Positions 1 to 8,661 are shown, numbered from the stretch's first letter. The stretch: DNA of 60,825 nt from Thermoplasmata archaeon (GCA_023269235.1 JAHFTW010000005.1:59537-120361); one strand, 5' to 3'. Numbers and translations are program-made. The notes: a model not told the origin generated them from the sequence alone.

Positions 1-2
1 GA

Positions 3-752
3 TTGCCCCGCGAGAAACTCATCGGCACCGACTTTTCGAGTTACTTCAGCGAGCCGGCGAAGGCCAAGGAAGGCTACCTGCAAGTGTTCAGCAAAGGCTT
101 GGTGCGCGACTATCCGCTCACTATCCGGCATTCGTCTGGCAGGCTCACCGATGTCCTGTACAATGCCGCAGTGTACCGCGACGCCGCCGGCAACGTGCTG
201 GGCGTCTTCGCGGCCGCGCGTGATGTCACGTCGCAAAAGCAAGCCAGCCAGTACGCGCGTAGCCTCATCGAGGCGTCGCTCGACCCCCTCGTCACCATCA
301 GCCCTGAGGGTAAGATTCTGGACGTCAACGACGGTTCCGTCAAGGTCACCGGTGTGCCGCGCGAGAAGCTCATTGGCACCGACTTTTCAAACTACTTCGC
401 CGAGCCGGACAAGGCTCGGGAAGGATACCAGCAGGTGTTCGCGAAGGGATTCGTCACCGACTATCCGCTCACCATTCGCCACGCCTCCGGCCGCGTGACG
501 CACGTGCTGTACAATGCGACCGTGTACAAGGACGCCGGCGGGAATGTACTGGGTGTCTTCGCGGCGGCGCGTGACGTGACGAAGCAGAAAGAGGCCGAGG
601 CGGAAGTCGCCGACCAGCGCAAGCGGGAGTTGGCCCGCTTGGCCGAACTCGAGCGGTTCCAGCGCCTCACCGTCGGCCGCGAGCTCAAGATGATCGAGCT
701 CAAGGGCGAAATCGAGGAGCTGCGCAAGCGCACCGGCGGAGGCGCCGCTTGA
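3..752 (+). CDS. Tandem PAS-domain sensory protein, 5' end outside window
   Basis: The frame is already open at the first base and begins in the middle of a PAS module, so the true start lies upstream. The visible part has the end of one PAS domain, a complete second one and a C-terminal charged helix rich in E, K and R that looks like a signalling coiled coil. The two modules repeat with a period of 117 residues and share long stretches such as PREKLIGTDF and VLGVFAAARDVT, which points to recent duplication. There is no kinase domain. The stop overlaps the start of the next kinase gene (TGATG), so it probably supplies the sensory input for that operon. The ligand is unknown. Confidence 0.85.
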   Translation: MPREKLIGTDFSSYFSEPAKAKEGYLQVFSKGLVRDYPLTIRHSSGRLTDVLYNAAVYRDAAGNVLGVFAAARDVTSQKQASQYARSLIEASLDPLVTISPEGKILDVNDGSVKVTGVPREKLIGTDFSNYFAEPDKAREGYQQVFAKGFVTDYPLTIRHASGRVTHVLYNATVYKDAGGNVLGVFAAARDVTKQKEAEAEVADQRKRELARLAELERFQRLTVGRELKMIELKGEIEELRKRTGGGAA

Positions 753-1819
753 TGCAGAGCCAGGAAGCCGTGGAGGCGGGGCAAGTTCAGTTGGCGACCC
801 TGAACATCCTCGAGGATTTCGAGATTGAGAAGCGCCGCATCGAAGAGACCCAACGCGCCACCTTCAACATCCTAGAAGATTTCGACGTGCAGCAAGCACG
901 CACCGAAGGCATGCAACGCGCCACCTTCAACATCCTGGAGGATTTCGACGTGCAGCAAGCACGCACCGAAGGCATGCAACGCGCCACCTTCAACATCCTG
1001 GAGGATTTCGACGTGCAGCAAGCACGCACCGAAGGCATGCAACGCGCCACCTTCAACATTCTCGACGACCTGCAAACCGAGAAGGCCAAGCTGGAACGCA
1101 CCGAGCGCGAGTTGGCCAAGCGCGCCGACGACCTCGCGCGCTCGAACGCGGACCTGGAGCGCTTCGCCCATGTGGTCTCGCACGACTTGCAGGAGCCGCT
1201 GCGCACCATCACGGGCTACGTGCAGTTGCTCCAACAGGAAACGCAAGGCAAGTTGGAGCCCGAGGCCGCGCGTTTCATGCAAAGCTCCCTCGACGGCACG
1301 GCCCGCATGAAGGCAATGATCGTGGACATCCTGTCCTTCGCGCGCGCCGGCAAGGCCGACATGAAGATGGAGGACATCGGCCTGGAGGACATCTTCGCCG
1401 GAGCCCTCGCGAACCTTGAACAATTGGTTGCCGACAAGGCTGCGAAGGTGACCCACGACCCGCTGCCGACGGTTCAGTGCGACCGCTCCTTGATGGGGCA
1501 AGTCCTGCAGAACCTCATCAGCAACGGCCTCAAATTCCACGGCCCGGAACCGCCCCGCGTGCACGTCGGCGCCCGGCGTGACGGCGACCAGTGGCTCCTG
1601 TCGGTGCGCGACAATGGCATTGGCATTGACGCGAAGGACCTGCACCGCCTGTTTGTCCCGTTCCAGCGCCTGCACTCGGTCGCACAGTTCCCCGGCTCGG
1701 GCATCGGGTTGGCGAACTGCCGCCGCATCCTGGAGCGCCACGGCGGCCGCATCTGGCTCGAATCGGAGCCGGGCCAAGGCACGACGTTCCTCTTCACGCT
1801 CCCGGCGGCGCCGGCATGA
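752..1819 (+). CDS. Histidine kinase with 21-residue coiled-coil repeats
   Basis: A soluble 355-residue sensor kinase without membrane segments. Residues about 13-117 are five 21-residue repeats, three nearly identical, each three heptads long and so probably one continuous signalling helix. HisKA follows with the H-box SHDLQEPLRTI (phospho-acceptor His144), then a HATPase domain with N-box NLISNGLKF, G1 DNGIGI and G2 GSGIGLANC. The H-box resembles phytochrome-type kinases that pair with Rcp1-like regulators, which fits the next gene. The ATG at 752 overlaps the upstream TGA and was chosen over a TTG three bases earlier. It probably receives its signal from the PAS protein upstream. Confidence 0.92.
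   Translation: MQSQEAVEAGQVQLATLNILEDFEIEKRRIEETQRATFNILEDFDVQQARTEGMQRATFNILEDFDVQQARTEGMQRATFNILEDFDVQQARTEGMQRATFNILDDLQTEKAKLERTERELAKRADDLARSNADLERFAHVVSHDLQEPLRTITGYVQLLQQETQGKLEPEAARFMQSSLDGTARMKAMIVDILSFARAGKADMKMEDIGLEDIFAGALANLEQLVADKAAKVTHDPLPTVQCDRSLMGQVLQNLISNGLKFHGPEPPRVHVGARRDGDQWLLSVRDNGIGIDAKDLHRLFVPFQRLHSVAQFPGSGIGLANCRRILERHGGRIWLESEPGQGTTFLFTLPAAPA
788..1102 (+). repeat. Five in-frame 63-bp tandem repeats (minisatellite)
   Basis: Units lie at 788-850, 851-913, 914-976, 977-1039 and 1040-1102. The middle three differ at only a couple of bases; the outer two are diverged. Each unit encodes 21 residues with the core ATFNILEDFDVQQA, so copy-number change would lengthen the kinase signalling helix by whole heptads without shifting the frame. 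Confidence 0.95.
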
Positions 1820-2241
1820 CCGAGCCCCGTCAGTTCCGGCTCCTCTACGTTGAGGATTCTCCTGCCGACACCGAGTTCGTGCGCTTGGCGTTCAAACGCG
1901 TCGCCTCGGACACGCAGCTCGACGTGGTGGACTCGGGCGAGAAGGCGTTGGCCCTCTTGCGTTCGCCGAAACCGCTTCCCGACATGGTGCTGCTCGACTT
2001 GAAAATGCCTGGCATGGACGGCCACGAGGTCCTCACCGCCATCAAATCCGACCCGCGTCTCCACGCAGTTCCCGTCATCATCTTGACGAGTTCGCGCCTG
2101 GAAGAGGACATTGCGCGGGCGTACCAGGTGGGCGCCAACTGCTACTTGCCGAAGCCCGACGACGCCTTGGGGTACCAGGCGACGGCAACAGAGGTGCACA
2201 AGTTCTGGATGCGGACCGCCCTGCTGCCCAAGGGGGCGTGA
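1816..2241 (+). CDS. Response regulator, Rcp1-like single receiver domain
   Basis: A 141-residue stand-alone receiver. The acidic pocket VEDSPAD, phospho-acceptor Asp61 in LLDLKMPG, the switch Thr/Ser region ILTSS and Lys in LPKPDD are all present. It has no output domain, as in Rcp1-type regulators that pair with phytochrome-like kinases. Its ATG overlaps the upstream kinase stop (ATGA), so the two are translationally coupled and the kinase is the likely phosphodonor. Confidence 0.93.
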   Translation: MTEPRQFRLLYVEDSPADTEFVRLAFKRVASDTQLDVVDSGEKALALLRSPKPLPDMVLLDLKMPGMDGHEVLTAIKSDPRLHAVPVIILTSSRLEEDIARAYQVGANCYLPKPDDALGYQATATEVHKFWMRTALLPKGA

Positions 2242-2242
2242 C

Positions 2243-3814
2243 GTGCAACTCAAGGTGCTTCTCGTCGAAGACAGTCCGGCGGACGAGGAGCTGACGCTCC
2301 TGGCGCTTCGCCGCACGAGCGGGCCGCCCTTGGAACTGCGGACCGCCGGCACGCTCGCGGCGGCGCTCAAGCTGCTGGGGCAGGAGACGTTCGACGTCGT
2401 CCTGTGCGACCTCAATCTCCCCGACAGTCAAGGACTCGAGACGGTTCGTGCCCTGGTCGCCGTGGGGCCGCCCGTCGTGGCGCACACGGGGACCGTGGAC
2501 GAGTCCGTCGGGCCCGCCGCTGTAGCCACCGGCGCGGATGATTTCGTCGCAAAGGGGAGCGTGGCCGGATCACGCTTGCGCAGCATTCTGCAATTTGCCG
2601 TCGAACGCCGTCGCCGAGCCCCCGTTCAACAGACGCCGACGGAGCGGCTCGAACAACTCGTCGCCGAACGGACCGCGTCGCTCCAGGATGCGACGAGCCT
2701 CCTGCGCACCGTGACCAACAACGTGGACGCAGGAATTCTCCTGGGTCAACTGGATCCCTTCCGCATCCTGTTTGTGAACCCTGCCTTTGAGCACTTGTTC
2801 AACCTGTCCGCGGCTAAACTCCTGGCGAACAACATGGCGTGGGTGGAGGCCATTCTGCCCGACGACCTGGACGCGGTGTTGGCCAAGTTCGCGCAGGCCC
2901 AGACCGGCCCCACCACGTCCCGGTTCCGCGTGGCGAGCCCCGACGGACCCCGTTGGATTGCCGCCTCGACACGCATTTCTCAAGAGCGCTCCGACGGGCC
3001 ACGCTACATGAACGTCGTGACGACGGACGTCACGGCGGAAGTGGAGGCCGAACGGTTGCGCGGCGTCGCCGTCCAGCGCGAGGCGGAGCTCGCCTCCGAG
3101 CGCGACGCGAACAAGTTCAAGAGCGATTTCCTCAACCTCGCGGCCCACGAGCTGGCGAACCCCATCTCGCCCATTCGCTTGGAGGTCGCCAGCCTGCGCG
3201 CGATGAACACCGCATTGTACCACGATGGCCGCATCAGCGACCTGGCGGATGCGATGGATGCCAACCTACGCCGCCTGGGCGGACTTTTGCAGGACATGCG
3301 CCAAGTCGGCCGCTTGCAAACCAAAACCCTGACGTTCAACCTCGAAGAAACCGACCTCGCCAAACTTTGCTCTGCCGCCGTGGCATCCCTTCGTGGCCTG
3401 GCCGAGCAAGCCGGACTCGACCTTGCCTACGTCGCCCCCCCGCCCACGATGGCGCACGTGGACGCCAACCGCTGCGCCGAGGTGCTGCTGAACCTGGGCT
3501 CCAACGCCATCAAGTACACGCCCGCCGGCGGTCGCGTCGTCGTCAAGCTCGTGCCGCAAGGAAACGAAGCGCGCATCTCCGTCTCCGACACGGGGCGCGG
3601 CATCGCGGCCGAGGACATCCCGCGTCTCTTCACGCCCTTCGTGCGCGTCGGCGACGAAAAAGCCGCCCCCGGCACCGGCCTCGGGCTCTACATCTGCAAG
3701 GGCCTCGTGGAGGCCCAGGGCGGAACCATCGCACTCTCCAGCGCCGGGTTGGGCAAAGGCACGACCGTGCTGGTTGGGTTGCCGCTTGCCGCGCCCGCCG
3801 CCGCGGAGGCTTGA
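2243..3814 (+). CDS. Hybrid receiver-PAS-histidine kinase
   Basis: This 523-residue protein starts with a receiver (VEDSPADEE, Asp56 in CDLNLPD), followed by a coiled coil, a PAS domain (about 155-275), HisKA with His302 in LAAHELANP, and a HATPase domain with N-box NLGSNAIKY, G1 DTGRGI and G2 GTGLGLYI. An N-terminal receiver before PAS and kinase suggests a relay in which the upstream kinase adjusts this one. The GTG at 2243 follows the previous stop by one base and begins exactly at the receiver; a longer frame to 2111 would add a non-homologous arginine-rich stretch. No transmembrane segment is visible. Confidence 0.9.
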   Translation: MQLKVLLVEDSPADEELTLLALRRTSGPPLELRTAGTLAAALKLLGQETFDVVLCDLNLPDSQGLETVRALVAVGPPVVAHTGTVDESVGPAAVATGADDFVAKGSVAGSRLRSILQFAVERRRRAPVQQTPTERLEQLVAERTASLQDATSLLRTVTNNVDAGILLGQLDPFRILFVNPAFEHLFNLSAAKLLANNMAWVEAILPDDLDAVLAKFAQAQTGPTTSRFRVASPDGPRWIAASTRISQERSDGPRYMNVVTTDVTAEVEAERLRGVAVQREAELASERDANKFKSDFLNLAAHELANPISPIRLEVASLRAMNTALYHDGRISDLADAMDANLRRLGGLLQDMRQVGRLQTKTLTFNLEETDLAKLCSAAVASLRGLAEQAGLDLAYVAPPPTMAHVDANRCAEVLLNLGSNAIKYTPAGGRVVVKLVPQGNEARISVSDTGRGIAAEDIPRLFTPFVRVGDEKAAPGTGLGLYICKGLVEAQGGTIALSSAGLGKGTTVLVGLPLAAPAAAEA

Positions 3815-3816
3815 CC

Positions 3817-4206
3817 ATGCCCCCCAATGATGATGCCAAAGGAACCGTCCTGTTCGTGGACGATGATGCCAGCATCACGACGTCGTTGCGGGCTCACTTG
3901 GCTTGGGTCCTGCCCCGGGTCCGGGTCTTGACCGCCGCCTCGGCCGCGGAAGGTCTTGCCACCCTGGGCAAGGAGAAGGTGGACGTCATCCTGAGCGACT
4001 ACCGCATGCCGGGCGGGGACGGGGCCCAGTTCTTGGCCGATGCGGCCCGCGTGGCCCCCACGGCGCGGCTCATCGCCTTCAGCGCGACCCCCGACGAATT
4101 CCTCATCACCAAGGGCCGCACCGACAATTACGCAGTCCTTTCGAAGCCCGTGGACCCCGATCTCCTGGTCCACATGCTCACGCGCAAACTCGCCGACAAA
4201 GGCTGA
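3817..4206 (+). CDS. Response regulator, single receiver domain
   Basis: A 129-residue receiver with acidic pocket VDDDAS, phospho-acceptor Asp61 in SDYRMPGG and the conserved Lys in LSKPVDP. The switch residue in AFSATPDE is Ser/Thr. It starts two bases after the hybrid kinase stop and is the last gene of the sensory operon. With no DNA-binding domain, its output must be a protein partner or phosphate sink. Confidence 0.92.
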   Translation: MPPNDDAKGTVLFVDDDASITTSLRAHLAWVLPRVRVLTAASAAEGLATLGKEKVDVILSDYRMPGGDGAQFLADAARVAPTARLIAFSATPDEFLITKGRTDNYAVLSKPVDPDLLVHMLTRKLADKG

Positions 4207-4322
4207 CCGGGCCCACGGTCGGCCTGCCCGTCGTCGGAGCCTCCCCCAGCGACCGCGTTGTGGCAGGACGCGCCGGAGTCCAGATGGACCGGAAGATTGG
4301 GCGGCCTGGCAGGCGCCGAACG

Positions 4323-4598
4323 TTAGCTGCGCCAGTAGACGGCCGTGTGGCCGCGCACTTCGAGCAACCGGCTCCCGGTGGCCTCGGCGAGCGCCTTGGC
4401 CTGCGCGTCGTCCTGCGCGCCGCCTTCGGTGGCGGCCTTCAGGAGGCGGACCTTGACGAGCTTCTTTTTCTTGAGCTGGCCCGAGAGCTCCTCGATGGTG
4501 GCCGGCGTGATGCCGTTCTTGCCGACGTGGAGGGTGACGTCGAGGGCCTGCGCCTTGCCGCGCAGCCCCTGGATCTGCTTGTTCGTGGCTTCCTTCAT
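4323..4598 (-). CDS. YhbY/CRM-domain RNA-binding protein
   Basis: A 91-residue protein that is entirely one CRM (CRS1-YhbY) domain, usually associated with pre-50S ribosomes. The family signature is visible: LRGKAQAL near the start, the HVGKNGITP loop (equivalent to the GxxG RNA-binding loop), and a C-terminal strand RGHTAVYWRS. Its start overlaps the end of the RNase P gene by 4 nt, so the two are translated as a pair for RNA maturation or ribosome assembly. Confidence 0.9.
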   Translation of the reverse strand: MKEATNKQIQGLRGKAQALDVTLHVGKNGITPATIEELSGQLKKKKLVKVRLLKAATEGGAQDDAQAKALAEATGSRLLEVRGHTAVYWRS

Positions 4599-4924
4599 GG
4601 GGACGGCGGAGACCGGCGCGGCTCAAGGGGTTGCCGGCGGACGGCGCCGCACCGCAAACAGGTGGTGACGATGCGGCCGGCGACGACGCGGACGCGCCGC
4701 GTCTCGGCCCCGGCGACGGCGCCGCATTTGCGGCAGAGCTGCTGCTTGTGGCGCGGTTCGAGCCCCGTCTGGTACTTCTGGGCCACGGCGAGGGCGAGGA
4801 CGCCGTAGCGGTCGGCGAGCTCGGGGCGCCCCCCGGCGCGTTCGGCGCGGGCGGCGGCCAGGAGCAGGTCGAGGCGGCGCACGGCGATGGCGCGCTCCTC
4901 GCCTTTGTCCCGCCGTTTGGGCAT
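4595..4924 (-). CDS. rnp4: RNase P protein component 4 (Rpp21/Rpr2 family)
   Basis: A 109-residue basic protein. The N-terminal half is helical, with the motif ADRYGVLALAVAQKY that contacts Rpp29 in the family, and the C-terminal half is a zinc ribbon with CRKCG and CLRCG pairs. It forms the Rpp21-Rpp29 heterodimer that supports the specificity domain of RNase P RNA in tRNA 5' processing. The ATG at 4924 is preceded by a GGTGG ribosome-binding site; an upstream in-frame extension is not conserved in character. It overlaps the YhbY-like gene. Confidence 0.9.
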   Translation of the reverse strand: MPKRRDKGEERAIAVRRLDLLLAAARAERAGGRPELADRYGVLALAVAQKYQTGLEPRHKQQLCRKCGAVAGAETRRVRVVAGRIVTTCLRCGAVRRQPLEPRRSPPSP

Positions 4925-4954
4925 GGGTCCACCAGGAGGACGCTCGTTATCAGG

Positions 4955-5599
4955 GTGGCGGGGCTCGCGGGCGCCGTGAAGCGCGCCGCCAACGTGTGGG
5001 ACCGCTTCTACCGTCTTCACGAGGCGCCGTGGCGCGGCGAACGAGCCGTCGCGGAGCTGCTACCGTGGCTTGGCGACGGCCTGGTTCTCGAACTGGGGTG
5101 CGGCAACGGGAAGGCGCTCAAGCCGCTGCTCGCCGCCGGCGTGGACGTCGTCGGCCTGGACGTGTCCTGGCACATCCTTTCCCGGCTCCCATCTGAGGCC
5201 AAACGCGTCCTCGCCGACGCCGCCGCCCTGCCGTTCCAGGACGGAGCCTTCTCCGCGGTGCTCGACCTCCACTGCACGGGCCACCTCGGCGCCGCGGGCC
5301 GCGCCGTCGCCCTCGCCGAGATGGCGCGCGTCCTCCAGCCGGGCGGCCACGTCGTCCAGGAGCGGCTCACGCCCGGCGACCTGCGCGCGGGACAAGGACA
5401 GGCCGTGGGCGATGAGCCGGGCATGCGGGAGGTGCAGGACGGCCGCCGCACCCACTTCGGGCACCCGCCGGACCTGGCGGACGAGGCGGAGCGGGCCGGG
5501 CTCGCCCTCGTCGGAGGCTACGTCGAGCGCTTCCACCCAGGCCACCGCGGCAGCCTGGTGACGCGCGAGTCGGCGCGCCTTCTCTTCACTCGCCCTTGA
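4955..5599 (+). CDS. Class I SAM-dependent methyltransferase
   Basis: About 214 residues with a Rossmann-type methyltransferase fold: motif I VLELGCGNGKAL, the acidic end of strand beta2 in VVGLDVS, motif II LADAAALPF, and motif IV region SAVLDLHCTG followed by ARVLQPGGHVV. The N-terminal WDRFYRLHEAPWRGE suggests a small-molecule or tRNA methyltransferase similar to the Trm9/UbiE group, but the substrate cannot be read from the sequence. The start is uncertain: GTG at 4955 lies 14 nt after AGGAGGA, and GTG at 4976 is also possible. The 3' end overlaps the converging gene by 14 bp. Confidence 0.82.
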   Translation: MAGLAGAVKRAANVWDRFYRLHEAPWRGERAVAELLPWLGDGLVLELGCGNGKALKPLLAAGVDVVGLDVSWHILSRLPSEAKRVLADAAALPFQDGAFSAVLDLHCTGHLGAAGRAVALAEMARVLQPGGHVVQERLTPGDLRAGQGQAVGDEPGMREVQDGRRTHFGHPPDLADEAERAGLALVGGYVERFHPGHRGSLVTRESARLLFTRP

Positions 5600-6515
5600 C
5601 CGCGCCCGACGCAGCGGGGGCCGACTGGAGCGTGAGCGGGACCACGAGCCGCGCGGTGGGGGCACCTTCACGCTGCGCCACCGCGACGACGATGAGCTCC
5701 GAGGCGGAGGCGCGCTTGCCGGCCGCCACGACGACCTCGACGACATGCGCCGCGCCGGGCTCCAGCTCCAGCACGTGCTCCGGCACCTCGACCTCCCAGC
5801 CGCGCGCCGCCGCGCCGTCCAAGAGGACGCGCTCGGCGCGGCGCCCGGCGTTGCGGACCGTGAGGGTGAGGCTCCCGGACGCGCCGGGGCGCACCGCCAG
5901 GCTGGTCGGCTCCGCCTCGATGCGCAGCGGGCTGCGGCGCCGCAGGGCGACCACGACCAGGACGACGACCAGGATGGCGAGCAGGGCGAGACCTCCCACG
6001 ACGGCGGCGGGGCCGACCGCCTCGACGAAGGCGCGCAGCGGCTCGTCCTGGCGTGTCGCCTGCACGGTCGCGCTCGCGGACGCTTCAGGGTCCACGACGG
6101 GGCCGAGCACCGGGACCGCGTCCGCGCCCAGTGGCAGCATGCGGGCGGTCACGGTGATGCGGGCCTCCTTGGCGGAGGAGGACGGGGAGACGGAGAGGGT
6201 GAGCTGGACGGCCTGCGACTGGCCAGGACCCAACTTGTAGGGGCCGGCGGGGAGGGTCGCGCTCCAGCCGTCGGGCGCGCCGGTGGCCTCGAGGACGACC
6301 TGGCGCTGCTGGTCGAGCGGCGTGTTCGTCGGCGTCGCGGTGTTGCGCACCGTGACGGTGAGCTTGGCGGGCCCGTCGGAGGCGACCGCCACGCTCGCCG
6401 CGGTCTCGACGGAGACGCCGGCCGCGAACGGGCTGCTCGGCACCGCCGGGGGAACCTGCGCAAGGACCGTGGGGACCGCCACGAGCAGGATGAGCAGGAG
6501 GCCAAGGACGCGCAC
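5586..6515 (-). CDS. Membrane protein with NEW3/CARDB-like beta-sandwich domains
   Basis: A 309-residue protein with a signal peptide (LGLLLILLVAVPTVLAQ), an outer beta-sandwich domain with the pattern LTVTVRNTA, a strongly hydrophobic segment (AILVVVLVVVALRRR) near residue 190, then a second beta-sandwich (LTLTVRNAG) placed after the membrane span. That order would leave the second domain in the cytoplasm, which is odd for this extracellular fold. The GTG at 6515 is the only start close to the signal peptide. It is divergent from the AlaX gene. Function unknown. Confidence 0.75.
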   Translation of the reverse strand: MRVLGLLLILLVAVPTVLAQVPPAVPSSPFAAGVSVETAASVAVASDGPAKLTVTVRNTATPTNTPLDQQRQVVLEATGAPDGWSATLPAGPYKLGPGQSQAVQLTLSVSPSSSAKEARITVTARMLPLGADAVPVLGPVVDPEASASATVQATRQDEPLRAFVEAVGPAAVVGGLALLAILVVVLVVVALRRRSPLRIEAEPTSLAVRPGASGSLTLTVRNAGRRAERVLLDGAAARGWEVEVPEHVLELEPGAAHVVEVVVAAGKRASASELIVVAVAQREGAPTARLVVPLTLQSAPAASGAVKGE

Positions 6516-6587
6516 GTCCGAGCGATGGCCGTCCCGGACATGGCCTTTGCCGTCAAGGCTATGGGGCGCGTCCCTCCATGGAACCCC

Positions 6588-7349
6588 ATGACCCGGATGC
6601 TCTACATGGACCGCCTGGAAGCGTGCTACGACCGCACGTTCACGGCGCGCGTCGTGGAGTCGTTCCCGGACGCGGTGGTCCTCGACCAGACGCTGTTCTA
6701 CCCGCTCGGCGGCGGGCAGGAATGGGACACCGGCACTCTCACGACCACGGACGGCCGTGTGGTCGCGGTGCGCGAGGTCACCAAGCGCGGCCCGGTGCGC
6801 CACGTCGTCGGCCCCGGCCACGGCCTCGCCATCGGCGACACGGTGACCGGCGCCATTGATTGGGGGCGCCGCTACGCCCACATGCGCATGCACACCGCCC
6901 AGCACCTCGTCTCCGGCCTCGCCTACGAGATGTTCGGCGGCATCCGCACCGTGGGCAACCAAATCCACGCGACGCGCAGCCGCATCGACTTCAACCCCGT
7001 CGAGTTCACCAACCCGATGCTCGCCGATTTGGCCTCCGCGGCCAACGACATCATCCGTTCCAAGCAGGCCATCACGGCCGCGACGATGACGCGCGACCAA
7101 GTGCTCGCGGAGCAGCCTCCGGAGCGCACCAACATGGACCTTCTGCCCAAGTCGGTGACCGACCTGCGCGTCATCCGCATCGGCGCCGACGTGGACCTGT
7201 GCCCCTGCGCCGGGACGCACGTGCTCAACACGGGCGAGATTGGCGACGTCGCCATCCTCGGCCGCCGCGCGAAAGGGCAAGGCACGCAACGCGTCGAGTA
7301 CACGCTCGCCGGGCTTGAGCCGAACGACGCGCCGAAGGACTCTGCCTAG
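6588..7349 (+). CDS. alaX: Alanyl-tRNA editing protein AlaX
   Basis: A 253-residue trans-editing enzyme that hydrolyses Ser- or Gly-mischarged tRNA-Ala. The zinc ligands are clear: HTAQH (His102, His106), the cysteine of DLCPCAGTH and the His after it. An N-terminal beta-barrel with the LYPLGGGQ-type motif (FYPLGGGQEWDTG) matches AlaRS editing domains, and the length fits AlaX-M/L without catalytic aminoacylation domains. The ATG at 6588 places MLYMDR close to the domain start; an earlier ATG at 6526 adds a non-homologous leader. The TAG stop is shared with the reverse-strand purA stop. Confidence 0.93.
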   Translation: MTRMLYMDRLEACYDRTFTARVVESFPDAVVLDQTLFYPLGGGQEWDTGTLTTTDGRVVAVREVTKRGPVRHVVGPGHGLAIGDTVTGAIDWGRRYAHMRMHTAQHLVSGLAYEMFGGIRTVGNQIHATRSRIDFNPVEFTNPMLADLASAANDIIRSKQAITAATMTRDQVLAEQPPERTNMDLLPKSVTDLRVIRIGADVDLCPCAGTHVLNTGEIGDVAILGRRAKGQGTQRVEYTLAGLEPNDAPKDSA

Positions 7350-8617
7350 CGGACGACGACGGTCTGCTCGCGACCCGGGCCGGTGCCGACGAACTTGATG
7401 GTGGCGCCCGTCTTCTCGCGGATGAACTGGAGGAACTTGCGCGCCTCGGTCGGCATGCTCTCCCAGGTGCCGTCGCCCAGGTCCTTCCAGCCGGCGAACG
7501 ACTGGTAGACCGGCTTGGCCTTGGCGAACTCGTCGAGGTCGCTGGGGATGTGGGTGAGCTTGCGGCCGTCGGGCATCTGGTAGGCGGTGCAGACGAGCAC
7601 TTCGTGCAGGCCGTTGAGGACATCCATCTTCGTGATGGCGAGCTGGTTGATGCCGCACAGGTTGACCGCGTGGTTGACGACGACGAGGTCGAGCCAGCCG
7701 CACCGGCGCTTGCGGCCGGTCGTGGTGCCGACCTCGGCGCCGACGCGGCTCATGACCTCGCCGGGGCCTTTCTCGAGGCTGAGCTCGGTGGGGAACGGGC
7801 CGGAGCCGACGCGGGTCGTGTAGGCCTTGACGACGCCGATGACGTCGCCGATTTGGCGCGGCGCGAGGCCGGAGCCGGAGCACATGCCGCCGGAGGCGGT
7901 GGCGGAGGAGGTGACGTACGGGTAGGTGCCGTGGTCGAGGTCGAGCATGGCGCCCTGCGCGCCCTCGAGGAGGATGGACTCACCGGCCTCGGCGGCGGCC
8001 TGCAGGAGCTGGACGGTGTCGGTGAGGAAAGGCTGAAGTGTGGGCGTGACGGCCTGGAGCGCCTTGAGGGTGGCCGCGGCGTCGAGCCGCTCCTTCGAGC
8101 CGAGCGCGGTGAGGAGGGCCTGCTTGAGGGCGACGTTCTGCTTGACCTTCTCGTCGAGGCGCTTGGGGTGGAGGAGGTCGCCGGCGTGGACGCCGATGCG
8201 GCTCGCCTTGTCCGCGTAGCAGGGGCCGATGCCACGCCCTGTGGTGCCGACTTTGGCGGCCCCCTTCGCCTCCTCCTCGGCCTTGTCGATGGCCTGGTGG
8301 TAGGGGAGGATGAGGTGGGCGCGGTCGGAGATGCGCAGCTGGGGCGTGATGCCGCGCGCCTTGAGGTCGCTGATCTCCTTGACGAGCACGAAGGGGTCCA
8401 CAACGCAACCGTTGCCGATGACGCCGACCTTGCCCTGCACGACGCCGGAGGGGATGAGGTGGAGCTTGTACACCTGGCCGTCCACGACGAGGGTGTGGCC
8501 GGCGTTGTTGCCGCCCTGGAAGCGCACGACGAGGTCGGCGCGTTCGGCGAGGATGTCCACGACCTTGCCCTTGCCTTCGTCGCCCCACTGGGCCCCGATG
8601 ACCGCCGTGACCGCCAT
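7346..8617 (-). CDS. purA: Adenylosuccinate synthetase
   Basis: This 423-residue enzyme joins IMP and aspartate with GTP to make adenylosuccinate in AMP synthesis. Diagnostic segments are the P-loop GAQWGDEGKGK, the IMP-binding NNAGHT and GTTGRGIGP motifs, LLEGAQGAMLDLDHGTYP and the C-terminal TKMDVL guanine-binding segment. The ATG at 8617 is 26 nt from a TATA-like box, so a leaderless message is likely; a GTG four codons earlier is possible. It is the last gene of a minus-strand housekeeping run. Confidence 0.97.
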   Translation of the reverse strand: MAVTAVIGAQWGDEGKGKVVDILAERADLVVRFQGGNNAGHTLVVDGQVYKLHLIPSGVVQGKVGVIGNGCVVDPFVLVKEISDLKARGITPQLRISDRAHLILPYHQAIDKAEEEAKGAAKVGTTGRGIGPCYADKASRIGVHAGDLLHPKRLDEKVKQNVALKQALLTALGSKERLDAAATLKALQAVTPTLQPFLTDTVQLLQAAAEAGESILLEGAQGAMLDLDHGTYPYVTSSATASGGMCSGSGLAPRQIGDVIGVVKAYTTRVGSGPFPTELSLEKGPGEVMSRVGAEVGTTTGRKRRCGWLDLVVVNHAVNLCGINQLAITKMDVLNGLHEVLVCTAYQMPDGRKLTHIPSDLDEFAKAKPVYQSFAGWKDLGDGTWESMPTEARKFLQFIREKTGATIKFVGTGPGREQTVVVR

Positions 8618-8638
8618 TGCGCCGCGCACGGACGGCCG

Positions 8639-8646
8639 CTATAAAG
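8639..8646 (-). promoter_or_regulatory. TATA box of purA
   Basis: CTTTATAG on the minus strand is centred 25 nt from the purA ATG, placing the predicted transcription start at or next to the start codon. Confidence 0.6.
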
Positions 8647-8661
8647 CGAGCGGGGCGCCGT

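Noticed and set aside
788-1102. Regular repeats resembling a CRISPR array
   Set aside because: The units are contiguous, in frame and without spacers; they encode heptads of a histidine kinase.
5586-7883. A 765-codon minus-strand frame continuing upstream of the NEW3-like gene
   Set aside because: The extension runs antisense to alaX and into another frame of purA; the real protein begins at the signal peptide near 6515.
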